Assembly (NCBI GenBank): GCA_964573505.1
Contig: CAZNMS010000137.1
Coordinates: forward strand, 1-18,982
From: AM-0621 sp964573505
Lineage (GTDB): Bacteria > Planctomycetota > Planctomycetia > Planctomycetales > Planctomycetaceae
Direction: 5' to 3'
DNA: 18,982 nt
Shown here: positions 6,582 through 14,845 of the stretch, in pieces
How positions within the stretch are numbered: position 1 is the first letter of the stretch
How the letters are laid out: each line of letters begins with the position of its first letter
Notes under the pieces: model-generated
The model's database searches: none
Told to the model about the DNA's origin: nothing
What the model saw: only the letters and a program-made list of their open reading frames with translations
Made by a program: the position numbers and the translations under genes

Positions 6582-7862
6582 TTACGGGTTGTCGATGTAG
6601 GGGCCGCGGAAGTAGCCGCTGTCTTGCGGCGGTTGATAGGCGATCTTCAACGAGGGATCGCTGATGGGCTTGCTGCCGGATTTGAGCGAGTGCATGGCGT
6701 GATCGAGGATCGTGCTCGTCAACAACGTACGCTCGACGGGGTAAGGACTATTACCCGTCGCGAAGAGCTTCTCGATGTTGAAGGTCAGCGGATCGAAGAA
6801 GCGTGCTCCGGGCGGAGCGGGCAAGAAGAAGCACGCAGAGAGTGGTTCTTTCACGCCCTTGATGCGACCGGCAAAGGCGAACTCGGACGTTGCTTCAACG
6901 AGATTGAGCGCGGCTCCGCGCGTTGCGTCTGAGTACTCGACGAGAATGAGATCAGGATGAAGGACCTGCTCGCGCACCTTGCCGTAGTTGCGACTGCCGC
7001 AGCGCGAGAGAGCTTGCTCCATGAGGTCCCAACTGAAGAGGCCGTCGTCTCCGGCTTTCCAAACAGCGTCGCCGGAAAGGCAACGCACAGACTTCACTCC
7101 GGTCTCTCCGCCGCGTCGGCGTTCGAGCATGCACTGCAAAACTTCGAGCGCATGAAACCAATAGATCTCCGTCGTGGCTCGATCGAAGCCGAAGACAACG
7201 ACTGCTTCCTCGAACTCAGTGCCGATCGCCGGTTCGATCTCGGGACGCCGCCATGTGACGGGCAATGACGAACCCGCCATTAACCCGAAGCCGAGCTTCT
7301 TCGACCACTGCACCATCTGCGCGGCTTTGCGATGGTCGTAAGACAAATGCTTGTCGACGAAGACTGGCACGGACCGACCTGCCTTCTCGAAGACCTTTAT
7401 GATGCGTTCAAAGTACTCGAAGCGCGGGTACTCCACTTGTCCGAACGCATTCACCGGATAGTCGCCGTGCTCGATGATCAGCAGCACGGCATCGACATCG
7501 AGCGTGCCGTTCGGGCCGAGCGCCTCTTCGGCGGACTTCGCGAGTTCGACTCCGTACTTCTTGCAGACAGAAGGCCCGAGGTCGTCAGCCGGAGATTGGT
7601 CGTTGAACATCCTCACGAGCTGAAACGGCGGTTGATGATGCTGTCCGCCAATCGTGTAGCCGTGAATGAATCGACCGGCGATGTGATAAGCATGCGACCT
7701 CAAGCGATAGATCGAGTTGATGGCTGCGACTCGCGGCAGCTTCTTGCTCGCTGCTGCTTGCTCTGCAGCCTCACTTGAGAACGGGGACGAGAACGCCGTC
7801 GCACCGAGCACACTTGCAATGGACGACTGGCAGAACGAGCGACGCGAAAGAGGCATTGTCAT
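6582..7862 (-). CDS. Tat-exported conserved protein of unknown function
   Basis: A 426-residue protein beginning MTMPLSRRSFCQSSIASVLG, a twin-arginine (SRRSF) signal followed by a hydrophobic stretch and an Ala-rich cleavage region; export in folded form is predicted. The mature part has an alpha/beta Rossmann-like feel (RVAAINSIYRLRSHAYHIAG, VDAVLLIIEHGDYPVNAFGQ, VPVFVDKHLSYD, GLMAGSSLPVTWRRPE, GETGVKSVRCLSGDAVWKAG). From memory it matches a family widespread in planctomycetes and annotated as hypothetical; the fold suggests a distant relative of Gfo/Idh/MocA oxidoreductases, but no enzymatic role is assigned. The start at 7862 is chosen because agga lies 7 nt upstream; the open frame continues further but the extra residues precede the Tat signal. 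It is co-directional with bioF, 120 bp upstream of it. Confidence 0.85.
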   Translation of the reverse strand: MTMPLSRRSFCQSSIASVLGATAFSSPFSSEAAEQAAASKKLPRVAAINSIYRLRSHAYHIAGRFIHGYTIGGQHHQPPFQLVRMFNDQSPADDLGPSVCKKYGVELAKSAEEALGPNGTLDVDAVLLIIEHGDYPVNAFGQVEYPRFEYFERIIKVFEKAGRSVPVFVDKHLSYDHRKAAQMVQWSKKLGFGLMAGSSLPVTWRRPEIEPAIGTEFEEAVVVFGFDRATTEIYWFHALEVLQCMLERRRGGETGVKSVRCLSGDAVWKAGDDGLFSWDLMEQALSRCGSRNYGKVREQVLHPDLILVEYSDATRGAALNLVEATSEFAFAGRIKGVKEPLSACFFLPAPPGARFFDPLTFNIEKLFATGNSPYPVERTLLTSTILDHAMHSLKSGSKPISDPSLKIAYQPPQDSGYFRGPYIDNP

Positions 7863-8177
7863 GTCGTGATCCTGAAGTGGTGAGTTCTCGCACCGAACGG
7901 CAAGCACGCGCGGCGGTCGCAGTTTGTGCGAGTGGGTATCGGGATTGAATCGAACGATCAGCGGACTAAGTAACTGGCGCTCGGCGATCTTGAATTCGAT
8001 GCACGACTTCGCGCGAGAACTCGCGGAGACCGACTTGCATGCAATTCGAGTTACATGGTTCTGCCTGCGTAAACTCTGAGCGCCGTGTGCACATCGTTTG
8101 AAGGCGGATTGCAATCCTGCATCTCGGCTCTGCAAACGGTGAAGAGCGTGTTGGAACGAGAAGATTTTTGTGGCCCT

Positions 8178-8238
8178 TGTACGACGGACTTGTAGTCCGT
8201 CGATCTACGGCGGCGACGGACTACAAGTCCGTCGTACA
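8178..8238. repeat. Perfect 25-bp inverted repeat of self-complementary arms
   Basis: Arms 8178-8202 and 8214-8238 are exact reverse complements around an 11-nt centre. Each arm is also a hairpin on its own: cgacggact-tgt-agtccgtcg on the left and its complement on the right. The design is the same as at 1-53, 4990-5074 and 9668-9732, with unrelated sequence. Confidence 0.85.
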
Positions 8239-8268
8239 TCTTGGTTGCAGCACTGCCGCGCTTGGTTG

Positions 8269-8319
8269 TTCGTTCCTCTGCGGTTCATCGTCCGGTTTGA
8301 ATAACCGCAGAGGAACGAA
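8269..8319. repeat. Perfect 17-bp inverted repeat with 17-nt loop
   Basis: Arms ttcgttcctctgcggtt (8269-8285) and aaccgcagaggaacgaa (8303-8319) are exact reverse complements around a 17-nt loop. It lies 30 bp after the previous inverted repeat, in gene-free DNA. Unlike the neighbouring element, the arms are not self-complementary. Confidence 0.8.
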
Positions 8320-8732
8320 GGTCGCAGAGAAGACATCGCCGAATTCGCCTCTTTGTCTGGGTTGAGGGCGCAGCCAGCTTTCGGAGATTCGCAGTTCGGC
8401 TTTGCAGTCTGCAGGTAATACGGATTGCAGAAGGGCAGATGCCTGCGGATGGCAGGAGCCGGACTGCGGATGAATGCGGCTTCGCTTCGAACGGTGATGC
8501 TCGTCCTGCATTGCAGAGGCTCGTCTGTCGGAAGCAGCGGCTCGCAATGAGACCGTGACCGGCAAAGTCGTCCTCATCGGATGTGATGAAGGAAGGAGTC
8601 CTCGGTCTCTGCGACTCACACAATCGGCAGGCGCGGCAGCGCGAAGGTCGGTCCGTCAGAAGCTCGATGCACAGAGAGATAATCCTCACGCGGTGCAGAG
8701 CATTGATCCGAACTTCGCAGGCGGAGGACTCG

Positions 8733-9626
8733 ATGATGCGTCTGCTATTCGCTGTTTGCGTCTGCTGGTTGGCAGCGAGTGTTGCGCACGCTCAGCAAGA
8801 AACCAGTCATTACCCCGCAGGAGCCGAGGGCCTAAAAGCCGCTTCATTGCCGGGGCCGGGCACATATCTCAAGTGGTACAACATCATTTACTCAGCCGAC
8901 ACGCTGAAAGATGCGAGCGGTCGTGACGTGCCTGCCGGGCTCGATCTCGATGTGATGGCGACGGTCCCGCGTTTGATTTGGATGACCGATCACAAGTTTC
9001 TCGGGGCCGACTATGGAATGGACATCGCAGTCCCGTTTGTAAGTGTCGACTTGAAGGTCGCGGCGAAAGGACTCAACGACTCGAAGTTCGGGCTCGGCGA
9101 CATCTTGATCGAGCCGATCGTTTTGGGATGGCACTTTGATCGACTCGATATCGGAGCGGCTGCCGGTGTTTGGTGCCCAACGGGTGAGTTCAATGCGAGT
9201 CAGCCATTGAATGTCGGCAAAGGATTTTGGACCGGCATGCTGACGCTCGGTGCGACCTATTACTTCGACGACGAGAAGACATGGCATCTCTCGGGACTCG
9301 GTCGCTACGAGATCAACAGCAGCAAAGAGGGCATCGACATCCGACCCGGCGACGACTTTCACATCGAGTGGGGCTTAGGCAAAGACTTCGCTCCCGGATG
9401 GACTGCGGGAGTGACGGCCTACACTCATTGGCAAATCACGAACGACAGCGGCGACGCCGTGACTTATCCGCTCGTCCGCGACCGCTTCTTCTCGGTCGGC
9501 CCCGAAGTGCTCTACTTCCATGAGCCGGCGAAGTTGTTCGTCTCCGCCCGCTATCAGCGAGAACTCGGAGCACGCGACCGCACCGAGGGGCACAACACCG
9601 TGCTCTCTGTCGTGAAGCTGTTTTAG
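8733..9626 (+). CDS. Predicted outer-membrane beta-barrel protein (MetA-pathway of phenol degradation/SphA-like)
   Basis: A 297-residue secreted protein with a signal peptide (MMRLLFAVCVCWLAASVAHA, cleaved before QQETSHYP). The mature chain is built of alternating beta strands rich in aromatic residues and Gly (GPGTYLKWYNIIYSADTLKD, FGLGDILIEPIVLGWHFDRL, FWTGMLTLGATYYFDDEKTW, VGPEVLYFHEPAKLFVSARY). It ends in hydrophobic Leu-Phe, as barrel proteins often do. The pattern fits the transporter-like family first named from phenol-degradation clusters (Phenol_MetA_deg); the substrate is unknown. The start at 8733 has ggagg at 8723-8727; the adjacent ATG at 8736 is equally possible. The longer frame from 8583 is rejected because it would bury the signal peptide 50 residues in. 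No operon partner is evident. Confidence 0.8.
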   Translation: MMRLLFAVCVCWLAASVAHAQQETSHYPAGAEGLKAASLPGPGTYLKWYNIIYSADTLKDASGRDVPAGLDLDVMATVPRLIWMTDHKFLGADYGMDIAVPFVSVDLKVAAKGLNDSKFGLGDILIEPIVLGWHFDRLDIGAAAGVWCPTGEFNASQPLNVGKGFWTGMLTLGATYYFDDEKTWHLSGLGRYEINSSKEGIDIRPGDDFHIEWGLGKDFAPGWTAGVTAYTHWQITNDSGDAVTYPLVRDRFFSVGPEVLYFHEPAKLFVSARYQRELGARDRTEGHNTVLSVVKLF

Positions 9627-9987
9627 GTGCTGAGTTCGAAGTCTCGCCGCGCCATCCGCGTTTCTTTGTAGCCGGAGTCGTGAGACTTCGGACGCATTCG
9701 CTGCGGCCCCGAAATCTGACGATTTCGGCTACGGTTGATTGCGGTCGCACCGCGTTGGGTGCGGACTTCGTAGCCTCATCGCGCCGTGCGCGATTCATGT
9801 TGCTGGCCTCGACGAATCGATCAACGTGTTCGAGGAGTGCTCGACTCGGAGAGTCAAGCTACGAGGTGCATGCGGATTCGTTGTCGGAGTTCCGGAGCGA
9901 GATGCTCGGCGGCGCGGCAACGCATGGACGCGGTTGCGGGCAGATGCGAGAGTCCCATTCGAGTTTCGTCAGTGCGACGGAATCGCA
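9627..9987. other. 361-bp gene-free spacer
   Basis: Contains the paired-hairpin repeat at 9668-9732. The NuoM-like reading frame extends upstream to a TTG at 9739, but that extension is hydrophilic and Arg-rich with no membrane segment, so I treat it as non-coding. No clear promoter is seen. Confidence 0.5.
9668..9732. repeat. Paired-hairpin repeat, copy 2
   Basis: Units 9668-9691 (starting gtagccggagtcgtgagact) and 9709-9732 (ending gatttcggctac) are mirror images with about four mismatches over 24 bp, around a 17-nt centre. Each is a hairpin by itself, for example GAAATC-tgac-GATTTC. This is the same family as the element at 1-53. Confidence 0.75.
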
Positions 9988-11616
9988 ATGAGTTTGGAAC
10001 TGCCCTTCATGATGACTCTCGAAAGACTCTGGCGCGCTGTCAGCGAGCATGTTGTGCTGCTGCTTGTGTTGCTGCCTGCGCTCGGGGCGTGCATGACGCG
10101 GTTGATCGGGGCTCAAAGCATCGAAGGCGGACGCTCGATCGCTCGGGCCAATTCATGGATCAGCTTGCTGCTGATGCTGCTTGTCGTCGCGCAGTTCGAA
10201 GTGTCTCCCGATGGCGCGAACGACGTTTGGCAGATGCGCTCGGCGATTTCTTGGGTGAGCTTGCTCAATGAGAAGCCGAGTACCGAGCTGGCGGCGGAGT
10301 CTCAAGAAGAGACTGATGGAGATGCGGAGCAGGGCAGGGCGGCAGAGCCTGCGACGCCGGTGCGATCCTCAGTGACGACGGCAGAGTTCAATCGCGGAGA
10401 CGGGGTAATTCGAATTGCAGTCGGCGTTGATGGCATCGGGTTGGTGTTTGCGGTGCTTGTTGTCGCCACTGGCTTTGCAGTCGTGCGATCGGTCGGTCCG
10501 GGACGCGCCGAGCATCTGCAACTGGCGGACGTGCTGTTTGTTGAGAGCGCGTTGTTGGCGGTGCTGACGGCGACTGATGCGGTTTGGCTAAGCGTCAGTT
10601 TGTTGCTCGCGACTGGTGCTATGTTCGCGCTGATCTCCAGAGTCGGCGAACCTCAGCGACGAGTGGCTGCGACGAAGTTCTTGCGAAGCCAGTTGCTCGG
10701 AACGCTGATGCTGATGGCGGGGGGGATCGGCCTCGCCGTGAGTTGTTGGTGGATGAGCATTCGAGCGGATCGCACTCTGCCGCTGACGTTTGATCTGCCG
10801 ACGATCATTGATCGAGTCCCGCGACTCATGATGGGCTCGCAAGCGGCGAACGATCATTGGGAACTGACGGGCTCATGGCTCTTCTTTCTCATCACTGGCG
10901 GCTGCTTGCTGCGAGTTCCGATGCCTCCGTTTCATCCGTGGCTGCCGGCGGTTGCTCAGCAGACGGAACGAAGCACGCTCGCCTTGCTGATTGTCGGATG
11001 GATCCCGACGAGCTTCGTGCTCGGATTGCGATTGCTCGTCCGCGTCTTCGAATTGGAGATGGGGCAGCTCGGAGAACGAGTCTTGATTTGGTGCGCGGTC
11101 GCAGCATTCGGAACGGCATGCGCGAGCATCGCCGTGAAGGAACCGAGACGCCGCTTCGTCTTGCTCATGTTGGCTGCGACTGCATTGTGCTTTGGCGGCT
11201 TGTGGACCGGGTCTCGTTCAGCAACTCAAGGCGCGGCAGCATTGCTGGCGGGGACGTGCTCCGTCGGTGCGTTGAGTTTGCTCAAGCGGCAGTCGGCAGC
11301 GAGTCATCATTCCGAGCGATTGTTGGTGGGAGTCGGAGCACTGCTCGCGATCGTTCCCGGAGGATGGTGCTTACTTCGCAACTTGCTGGCCTATAGCGGT
11401 CTTTGGTTGTGGAGCTTCGGGACAATCGCCGCCGCATGTTGGTCGATCGCAAGCTGGCCGCGCGGGGAAGAGCGGGACGCCCCAGAGGGCAGCATCGGTT
11501 CGTTGCTGCCACTCGTTGTTGCGATCGCCGCAATCGGGCTCGCACCGCAAGTGGTGCTCGATGTCACCAGTCATGTGCCGGCGGTTGCTCAAGAGGCTCC
11601 GCCCGTCGCGGAGTGA
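9988..11616 (+). CDS. NuoM/antiporter-like membrane subunit, divergent
   Basis: A 542-residue integral membrane protein with about 13-14 hydrophobic segments, resembling the proton-channel subunits NuoL/M/N of complex I and Mrp antiporters. Landmarks: VGVDGIGLVF (compare the GVDGxSL motif of NuoM), LFVESALL with Glu186 near the usual TM5 glutamate, and LLRVPMPPFHPWLPAV (compare KVPxxPxHxWLPxAH), with Arg309 in place of the usual lysine. The lysine of the following helix (LKxG in NuoM) is not apparent. A Glu/Asp/Ala-rich soluble loop (about residues 95-140) between the second and third segments is unusual. The ATG at 9988 is chosen because the sequence upstream is hydrophilic; 10009 is an alternative. 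No other complex I genes adjoin it. It may belong to an NDH-like or bicarbonate/ion transport complex; function is not assigned. Confidence 0.75.
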   Translation: MSLELPFMMTLERLWRAVSEHVVLLLVLLPALGACMTRLIGAQSIEGGRSIARANSWISLLLMLLVVAQFEVSPDGANDVWQMRSAISWVSLLNEKPSTELAAESQEETDGDAEQGRAAEPATPVRSSVTTAEFNRGDGVIRIAVGVDGIGLVFAVLVVATGFAVVRSVGPGRAEHLQLADVLFVESALLAVLTATDAVWLSVSLLLATGAMFALISRVGEPQRRVAATKFLRSQLLGTLMLMAGGIGLAVSCWWMSIRADRTLPLTFDLPTIIDRVPRLMMGSQAANDHWELTGSWLFFLITGGCLLRVPMPPFHPWLPAVAQQTERSTLALLIVGWIPTSFVLGLRLLVRVFELEMGQLGERVLIWCAVAAFGTACASIAVKEPRRRFVLLMLAATALCFGGLWTGSRSATQGAAALLAGTCSVGALSLLKRQSAASHHSERLLVGVGALLAIVPGGWCLLRNLLAYSGLWLWSFGTIAAACWSIASWPRGEERDAPEGSIGSLLPLVVAIAAIGLAPQVVLDVTSHVPAVAQEAPPVAE

Positions 11617-11711
11617 ATCGGCAGCTTGAGGTTTCGCAATTACGATCGGGTTAGGGCACTTTGGCCCGACGTGTGCGCATCTCGTCGCTTGTTACTGGCT
11701 TTCGCGGAATC

Positions 11712-12080
11712 ATGAGTAACCCAATGACGGACATTGAGAAGCAATTGGAGGCGGCTCGGCGGCGCGATGATTTCGAGACAATCGCCCGGCTGCAGTGGAT
11801 GTTGGCGCAATCGGAGATGCAGAACGGTGAGTTGCCGATGGCCTTTGCACGCGTGATGGAGTCGTATGAACTCAATCGGAAGATGGGACGCATCGACGGA
11901 GTCTGCGTGACCGGTTTGATTGCCGGTCAGTTGATGCTCGGCGGCGGGCAACTCACGAGGGCTCGTGAGATTCTGACGGAAGTGCGCGACGGCTTTATCA
12001 AGCTCGGGCAACAACGCGGGCAGCAGCAGGCGGAACTGTTTCTCGCTCAGGTTGACGCTGCTGAAGCCGAACGGAACTGA
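11712..12080 (+). CDS. Small TPR-like helical protein
   Basis: A 122-residue, entirely helical, soluble protein. Its helix pairs resemble tetratricopeptide repeats (DDFETIARLQWMLAQSEMQN; PMAFARVMESYELNRKMGR; LTRAREILTEVRDGFIKLGQ), with about two to three degenerate repeats. It is probably a protein-interaction module; the partner is unknown. ATG 11712 or ATG 11724 are both plausible (weak ggaa upstream). It lies 95 bp after the NuoM-like gene and 95 bp before kdsB, on the same strand, so co-transcription is possible. Confidence 0.65.
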   Translation: MSNPMTDIEKQLEAARRRDDFETIARLQWMLAQSEMQNGELPMAFARVMESYELNRKMGRIDGVCVTGLIAGQLMLGGGQLTRAREILTEVRDGFIKLGQQRGQQQAELFLAQVDAAEAERN

Positions 12081-12175
12081 GTCGGTCTTTGCGCGCTGGC
12101 GGGCAACGATGTAGGGTTGAACGTGATGATTGCTGCTCATGGATGGTCGCGCTTTTTTGGACGAAAGGATTTGTC

Positions 12176-12940
12176 ATGCGCGTTGTAGGTTTTATTCCAG
12201 CTCGCCTGCAGTCGACTCGGTTGCCTCGCAAAATGTTGCTGAGCGAGACCGGCCAGCCGCTGATTCAACACACTTGGGAAGCGGCGAGTGGCGCGCGGGT
12301 CTTGCAATCTCCGAATGGGCCGAATTTGGTCGTTGCGACTGATAGCTTCGAGATCTCGGCGGCAGTGCATCGGTTTGGCGGTCTCGTAGAAATGACCGGC
12401 GATCATCCGAGCGGCACTGATCGGATCGCAGAGGTCGTGCGGCGGTCGTTCGAGGACGTTGACATCATCGTCAACATTCAAGGCGACGAACCCGAGATGG
12501 ACCCGCGAGCGATTGATCTCGTTGTGGATGTGTTGGCGAAGAATCCGTCGGCTCAGATGTCGACGCTTTGCACTCCGATTACCGACGCGAAGGTGCTGGC
12601 CGAACCGTCGTGCGTGAAAGCTGTGATCGCTGCGGACGGGCGAGCTCTCTACTTCAGTCGCAGTCCGGTGCCGTTTGCTCGCGACCGCAATGTCGATGAG
12701 TTGTTGGCGGCTGAATCACCGTGGCGCCTGCACCTGGGAATCTATGCGTATCGCCGCGATTTCTTGCTGCGAGTGACGTCGCAACCGATGTCGCCATTGG
12801 AGCAATTAGAGAAGCTGGAGCAGCTTCGCGCTCTTGAAATGGGAGCTGTGATCCAGGTCGGAGAGGTCGCGCATCGGTCGGTTGGAATCGACACCCCCGA
12901 GGACTATGCTCGGTTCGTGGCCCGGAGAAAGGCTGCGTAA
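12176..12940 (+). CDS. kdsB: 3-deoxy-manno-octulosonate cytidylyltransferase (CMP-Kdo synthetase)
   Basis: Activates Kdo with CTP to give CMP-Kdo and pyrophosphate for lipopolysaccharide inner-core assembly, in the cytoplasm. Its 254 residues match the family length. Visible motifs are IPARLQSTRLPRKML (nucleotide-binding, residues about 6-20), VATDSFEI, GDHPSGTDRIAEV (Kdo/CTP pocket), IVNIQGDEPEMDP (metal-binding Asp), ALYFSRSPVPFARD, LHLGIYAYRRDFL and VGIDTPEDYARF at the C terminus. ATG 12176 is supported by aaagga about 6 nt upstream; the open frame reaches back to 12089 but the extra residues precede the start motif. pyrG, which makes the CTP co-substrate, follows after a terminator-like hairpin. 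Confidence 0.95.
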   Translation: MRVVGFIPARLQSTRLPRKMLLSETGQPLIQHTWEAASGARVLQSPNGPNLVVATDSFEISAAVHRFGGLVEMTGDHPSGTDRIAEVVRRSFEDVDIIVNIQGDEPEMDPRAIDLVVDVLAKNPSAQMSTLCTPITDAKVLAEPSCVKAVIAADGRALYFSRSPVPFARDRNVDELLAAESPWRLHLGIYAYRRDFLLRVTSQPMSPLEQLEKLEQLRALEMGAVIQVGEVAHRSVGIDTPEDYARFVARRKAA

Positions 12941-12992
12941 GACCAAAACTGCTCGCGTTCAGGACGGCGATGACTGCGTAGAAGTCACTTCA

Positions 12993-13023
12993 AAGACCCG
13001 GTTTCGATGAGGAACCGGGTCTT
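12993..13023 (+). terminator. Hairpin between kdsB and pyrG
   Basis: A perfect 11-bp GC-rich stem (aagacccggtt / aaccgggtctt) with a 9-nt loop starts 53 bp after the kdsB stop and is followed by cgtcttt. The T tract is weak, so it may be a poor intrinsic terminator, an attenuator ahead of pyrG or a processing site. pyrG is controlled by attenuation in some bacteria, but nothing here shows that specifically. Confidence 0.55.
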
Positions 13024-13065
13024 CGTCTTTAGAGGCGCGGAAGCGAGTGCAGAAAGCTGCGAACG

Positions 13066-14688
13066 ATGACGAAGCACATTTTTGTGACTGGTGGAGTGGT
13101 GAGCTCGCTCGGCAAAGGACTGACGTCGGCGTCGGTTGCGATGCTGCTCGAAAGCCGAGGCTTGCGAGTTCGTATGCAGAAGCTCGATCCCTACATCAAT
13201 GTCGATCCGGGAACGATGAGCCCCTATCAGCACGGTGAAGTTTATGTGCTCGACGATGGCTCCGAGACCGACCTCGATTTGGGGCACTACGAACGCTTCA
13301 CGAATGCGCCTTTGAGTCGCGGCTCCAATTACACAACGGGGCAGATCTACCTGCGCGTGATCGAGAAGGAACGGCGCGGCGAGTATCTCGGCAAGACGGT
13401 GCAAGTCGTGCCGCATATCACGAATGAGATTAAGAGCTGCATTCGCGGTCTCGGCGGCCCGGACGTTGATGTCGTGATTACGGAGCTCGGCGGCACAGTC
13501 GGCGACATTGAAGGGCTGCCGTTCCTCGAAGCCATTCGGCAAATTCCATTGGACGTCGGTAAGGAAAATTGCCTCTTCATTCATCTGACGCTCGTGCCGT
13601 ATCTCAAGGCCGCGCGAGAAGTGAAGACAAAACCGACTCAGCACAGCGTGCAGCAGTTGCGTGAGATCGGCATTCAGCCGGACATCCTCATCGTTCGTTG
13701 CGAGAAGCCGATCGGGGCCGACAACCTCGAAAAGATTGGCATGTTCTGCAACGTCGAGAAGCGCGCGGTCATCGAAGAGACCGACAAGACGCTCTCGATT
13801 TACGAAGTGCCGCAAGGGCTCGTTGAGCACGGCATTGATCAGCTCATCGTGCAGAAGTTGGGATTGAAAGCCGGTCCGCTCAACATGGATGAGTGGTGGA
13901 ACATGCTCAACCGGATCAGGAATCCCGAGCATGAAGTCACGATTGCCGTCGTCGGCAAGTACATCGAGCACAAAGACGCCTATAAGTCGATCTATGAGTC
14001 GCTCGATCATGCGGGGTTCTCGCATGCCACTCGCGTGATCGTGAAACGCATTGAAGCTGAAGAACTCTATGAAGCCGGAGCAGAGCAACTCTTAAGTGGC
14101 GTTGATGGCGTTCTTGTTCCGGGCGGATTTGGCATGCGCGGCGTCGAGGGGAAGATCGAAGCCATTCGTTATGCACGCGAGTACGAGGTGCCGTTCTTCG
14201 GAATCTGTCTCGGGATGCAATGTGCCGTCATTGAGTACGCGCGAAACATGCTCGGTTTTGAAGAAGCAAACAGCACCGAGTTCGTTGCGACGACAAATCA
14301 TCCGGTGATCTGCATGCTCGAAGACCAAAAGGTTGTCACTCACAAAGGTGGGACAATGCGATTGGGAGCGCAGCCGTGCCATTTGGAGTCCGGTTCAGAG
14401 GCCGCGAAATGCTATGGCGAGGACGTCATCATCGAGCGGCATCGCCATCGGTACGAATTCAATCCGGACTACAAAGAGACGTTCACTGAAGCTGGAATGA
14501 AGATTACAGGAACGAGCCCGAATGGGACGCTCGCTGAGATTGTGGAGGTTTCGGATCACCCGTGGTTCGTCGCGGTGCAATTCCATCCGGAATTCAAATC
14601 AAAGCCGCTGCAGCCGCATCCGCTCTTCGCCGGCTTTATTGAAGCGGCGCTGAATCGGCATCTCGCGAAGACGCACGCGATGGTTTGA
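13066..14688 (+). CDS. pyrG: CTP synthase (glutamine-hydrolysing)
   Basis: Converts UTP to CTP using ATP and glutamine-derived ammonia, the last step of pyrimidine nucleotide synthesis, in the cytoplasm. Its 540 residues are typical of the family. The N-terminal amidoligase domain begins KHIFVTGGVVSSLGKGL (P-loop) with KLDPYINVDPGTMSPYQHGE and ELGGTVGDIE. The C-terminal class I glutamine amidotransferase domain has GGFGMRG, FFGICLGMQ with nucleophile Cys381, and FHPEF giving His507 and Glu509. All key residues are present. The ATG at 13066 starts the invariant motif directly; the Shine-Dalgarno is weak (gaaagc). Ordinary housekeeping gene, close to kdsB, whose product consumes CTP. Confidence 0.98.
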   Translation: MTKHIFVTGGVVSSLGKGLTSASVAMLLESRGLRVRMQKLDPYINVDPGTMSPYQHGEVYVLDDGSETDLDLGHYERFTNAPLSRGSNYTTGQIYLRVIEKERRGEYLGKTVQVVPHITNEIKSCIRGLGGPDVDVVITELGGTVGDIEGLPFLEAIRQIPLDVGKENCLFIHLTLVPYLKAAREVKTKPTQHSVQQLREIGIQPDILIVRCEKPIGADNLEKIGMFCNVEKRAVIEETDKTLSIYEVPQGLVEHGIDQLIVQKLGLKAGPLNMDEWWNMLNRIRNPEHEVTIAVVGKYIEHKDAYKSIYESLDHAGFSHATRVIVKRIEAEELYEAGAEQLLSGVDGVLVPGGFGMRGVEGKIEAIRYAREYEVPFFGICLGMQCAVIEYARNMLGFEEANSTEFVATTNHPVICMLEDQKVVTHKGGTMRLGAQPCHLESGSEAAKCYGEDVIIERHRHRYEFNPDYKETFTEAGMKITGTSPNGTLAEIVEVSDHPWFVAVQFHPEFKSKPLQPHPLFAGFIEAALNRHLAKTHAMV

Positions 14689-14778
14689 ACGATGTTTGAA
14701 AACTGTGGGCCGGGATGCCTTGCGAGGTGCGAGTCTGTAATTAGAATCCCGCCCACCTTAGCTGACCCGCTGAGAGTC

Positions 14779-14808
14779 TTGACCTGTTGCGAAGGTCGAC
14801 TCTATGGT
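14779..14808 (+). promoter_or_regulatory. Candidate promoter for tRNA-Gly
   Basis: TTGACC (14779-14784) and TATGGT (14803-14808) are separated by 18 nt, 38 bp before the tRNA. The region also holds an imperfect dyad (gagtcttgacc / ggtcgactc). A second -10-like box TACAAT at 14825-14830 is better placed for a short leader but lacks a -35. Assigned from consensus resemblance only. Confidence 0.45.
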
Positions 14809-14845
14809 CCCGCCCGTCAGCGAATACAATTCGATCGCAAACACT

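Larger units (their letters stand above)
7863..8732. other. 870-bp gene-free region between divergent genes
   Basis: This region separates the minus-strand Tat-protein gene from the plus-strand barrel gene and must hold both promoters, though I cannot place them with confidence. It contains two perfect inverted repeats (8178-8238 and 8269-8319) and a perfect 12-bp palindrome, ggattgcaatcc, near 8106-8117. Open frames on both strands here have repeat-derived, Arg/Ser-rich translations and no recognisable domain, so I call no gene. Confidence 0.6.

Noticed and set aside
7863..8135. Upstream extension of the Tat-exported protein
   Set aside because: It would place the twin-arginine signal about 90 residues inside the protein.
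8221..8619. Minus-strand frame of 132 codons in the 7863-8732 spacer
   Set aside because: Its end overlaps the inverted repeats, the translation is repeat-like and no start site is supported.
12985..14088. 367-codon minus-strand open frame opposite pyrG
   Set aside because: It lies entirely antisense to a confident CTP synthase gene; a typical shadow in G+C-rich DNA.
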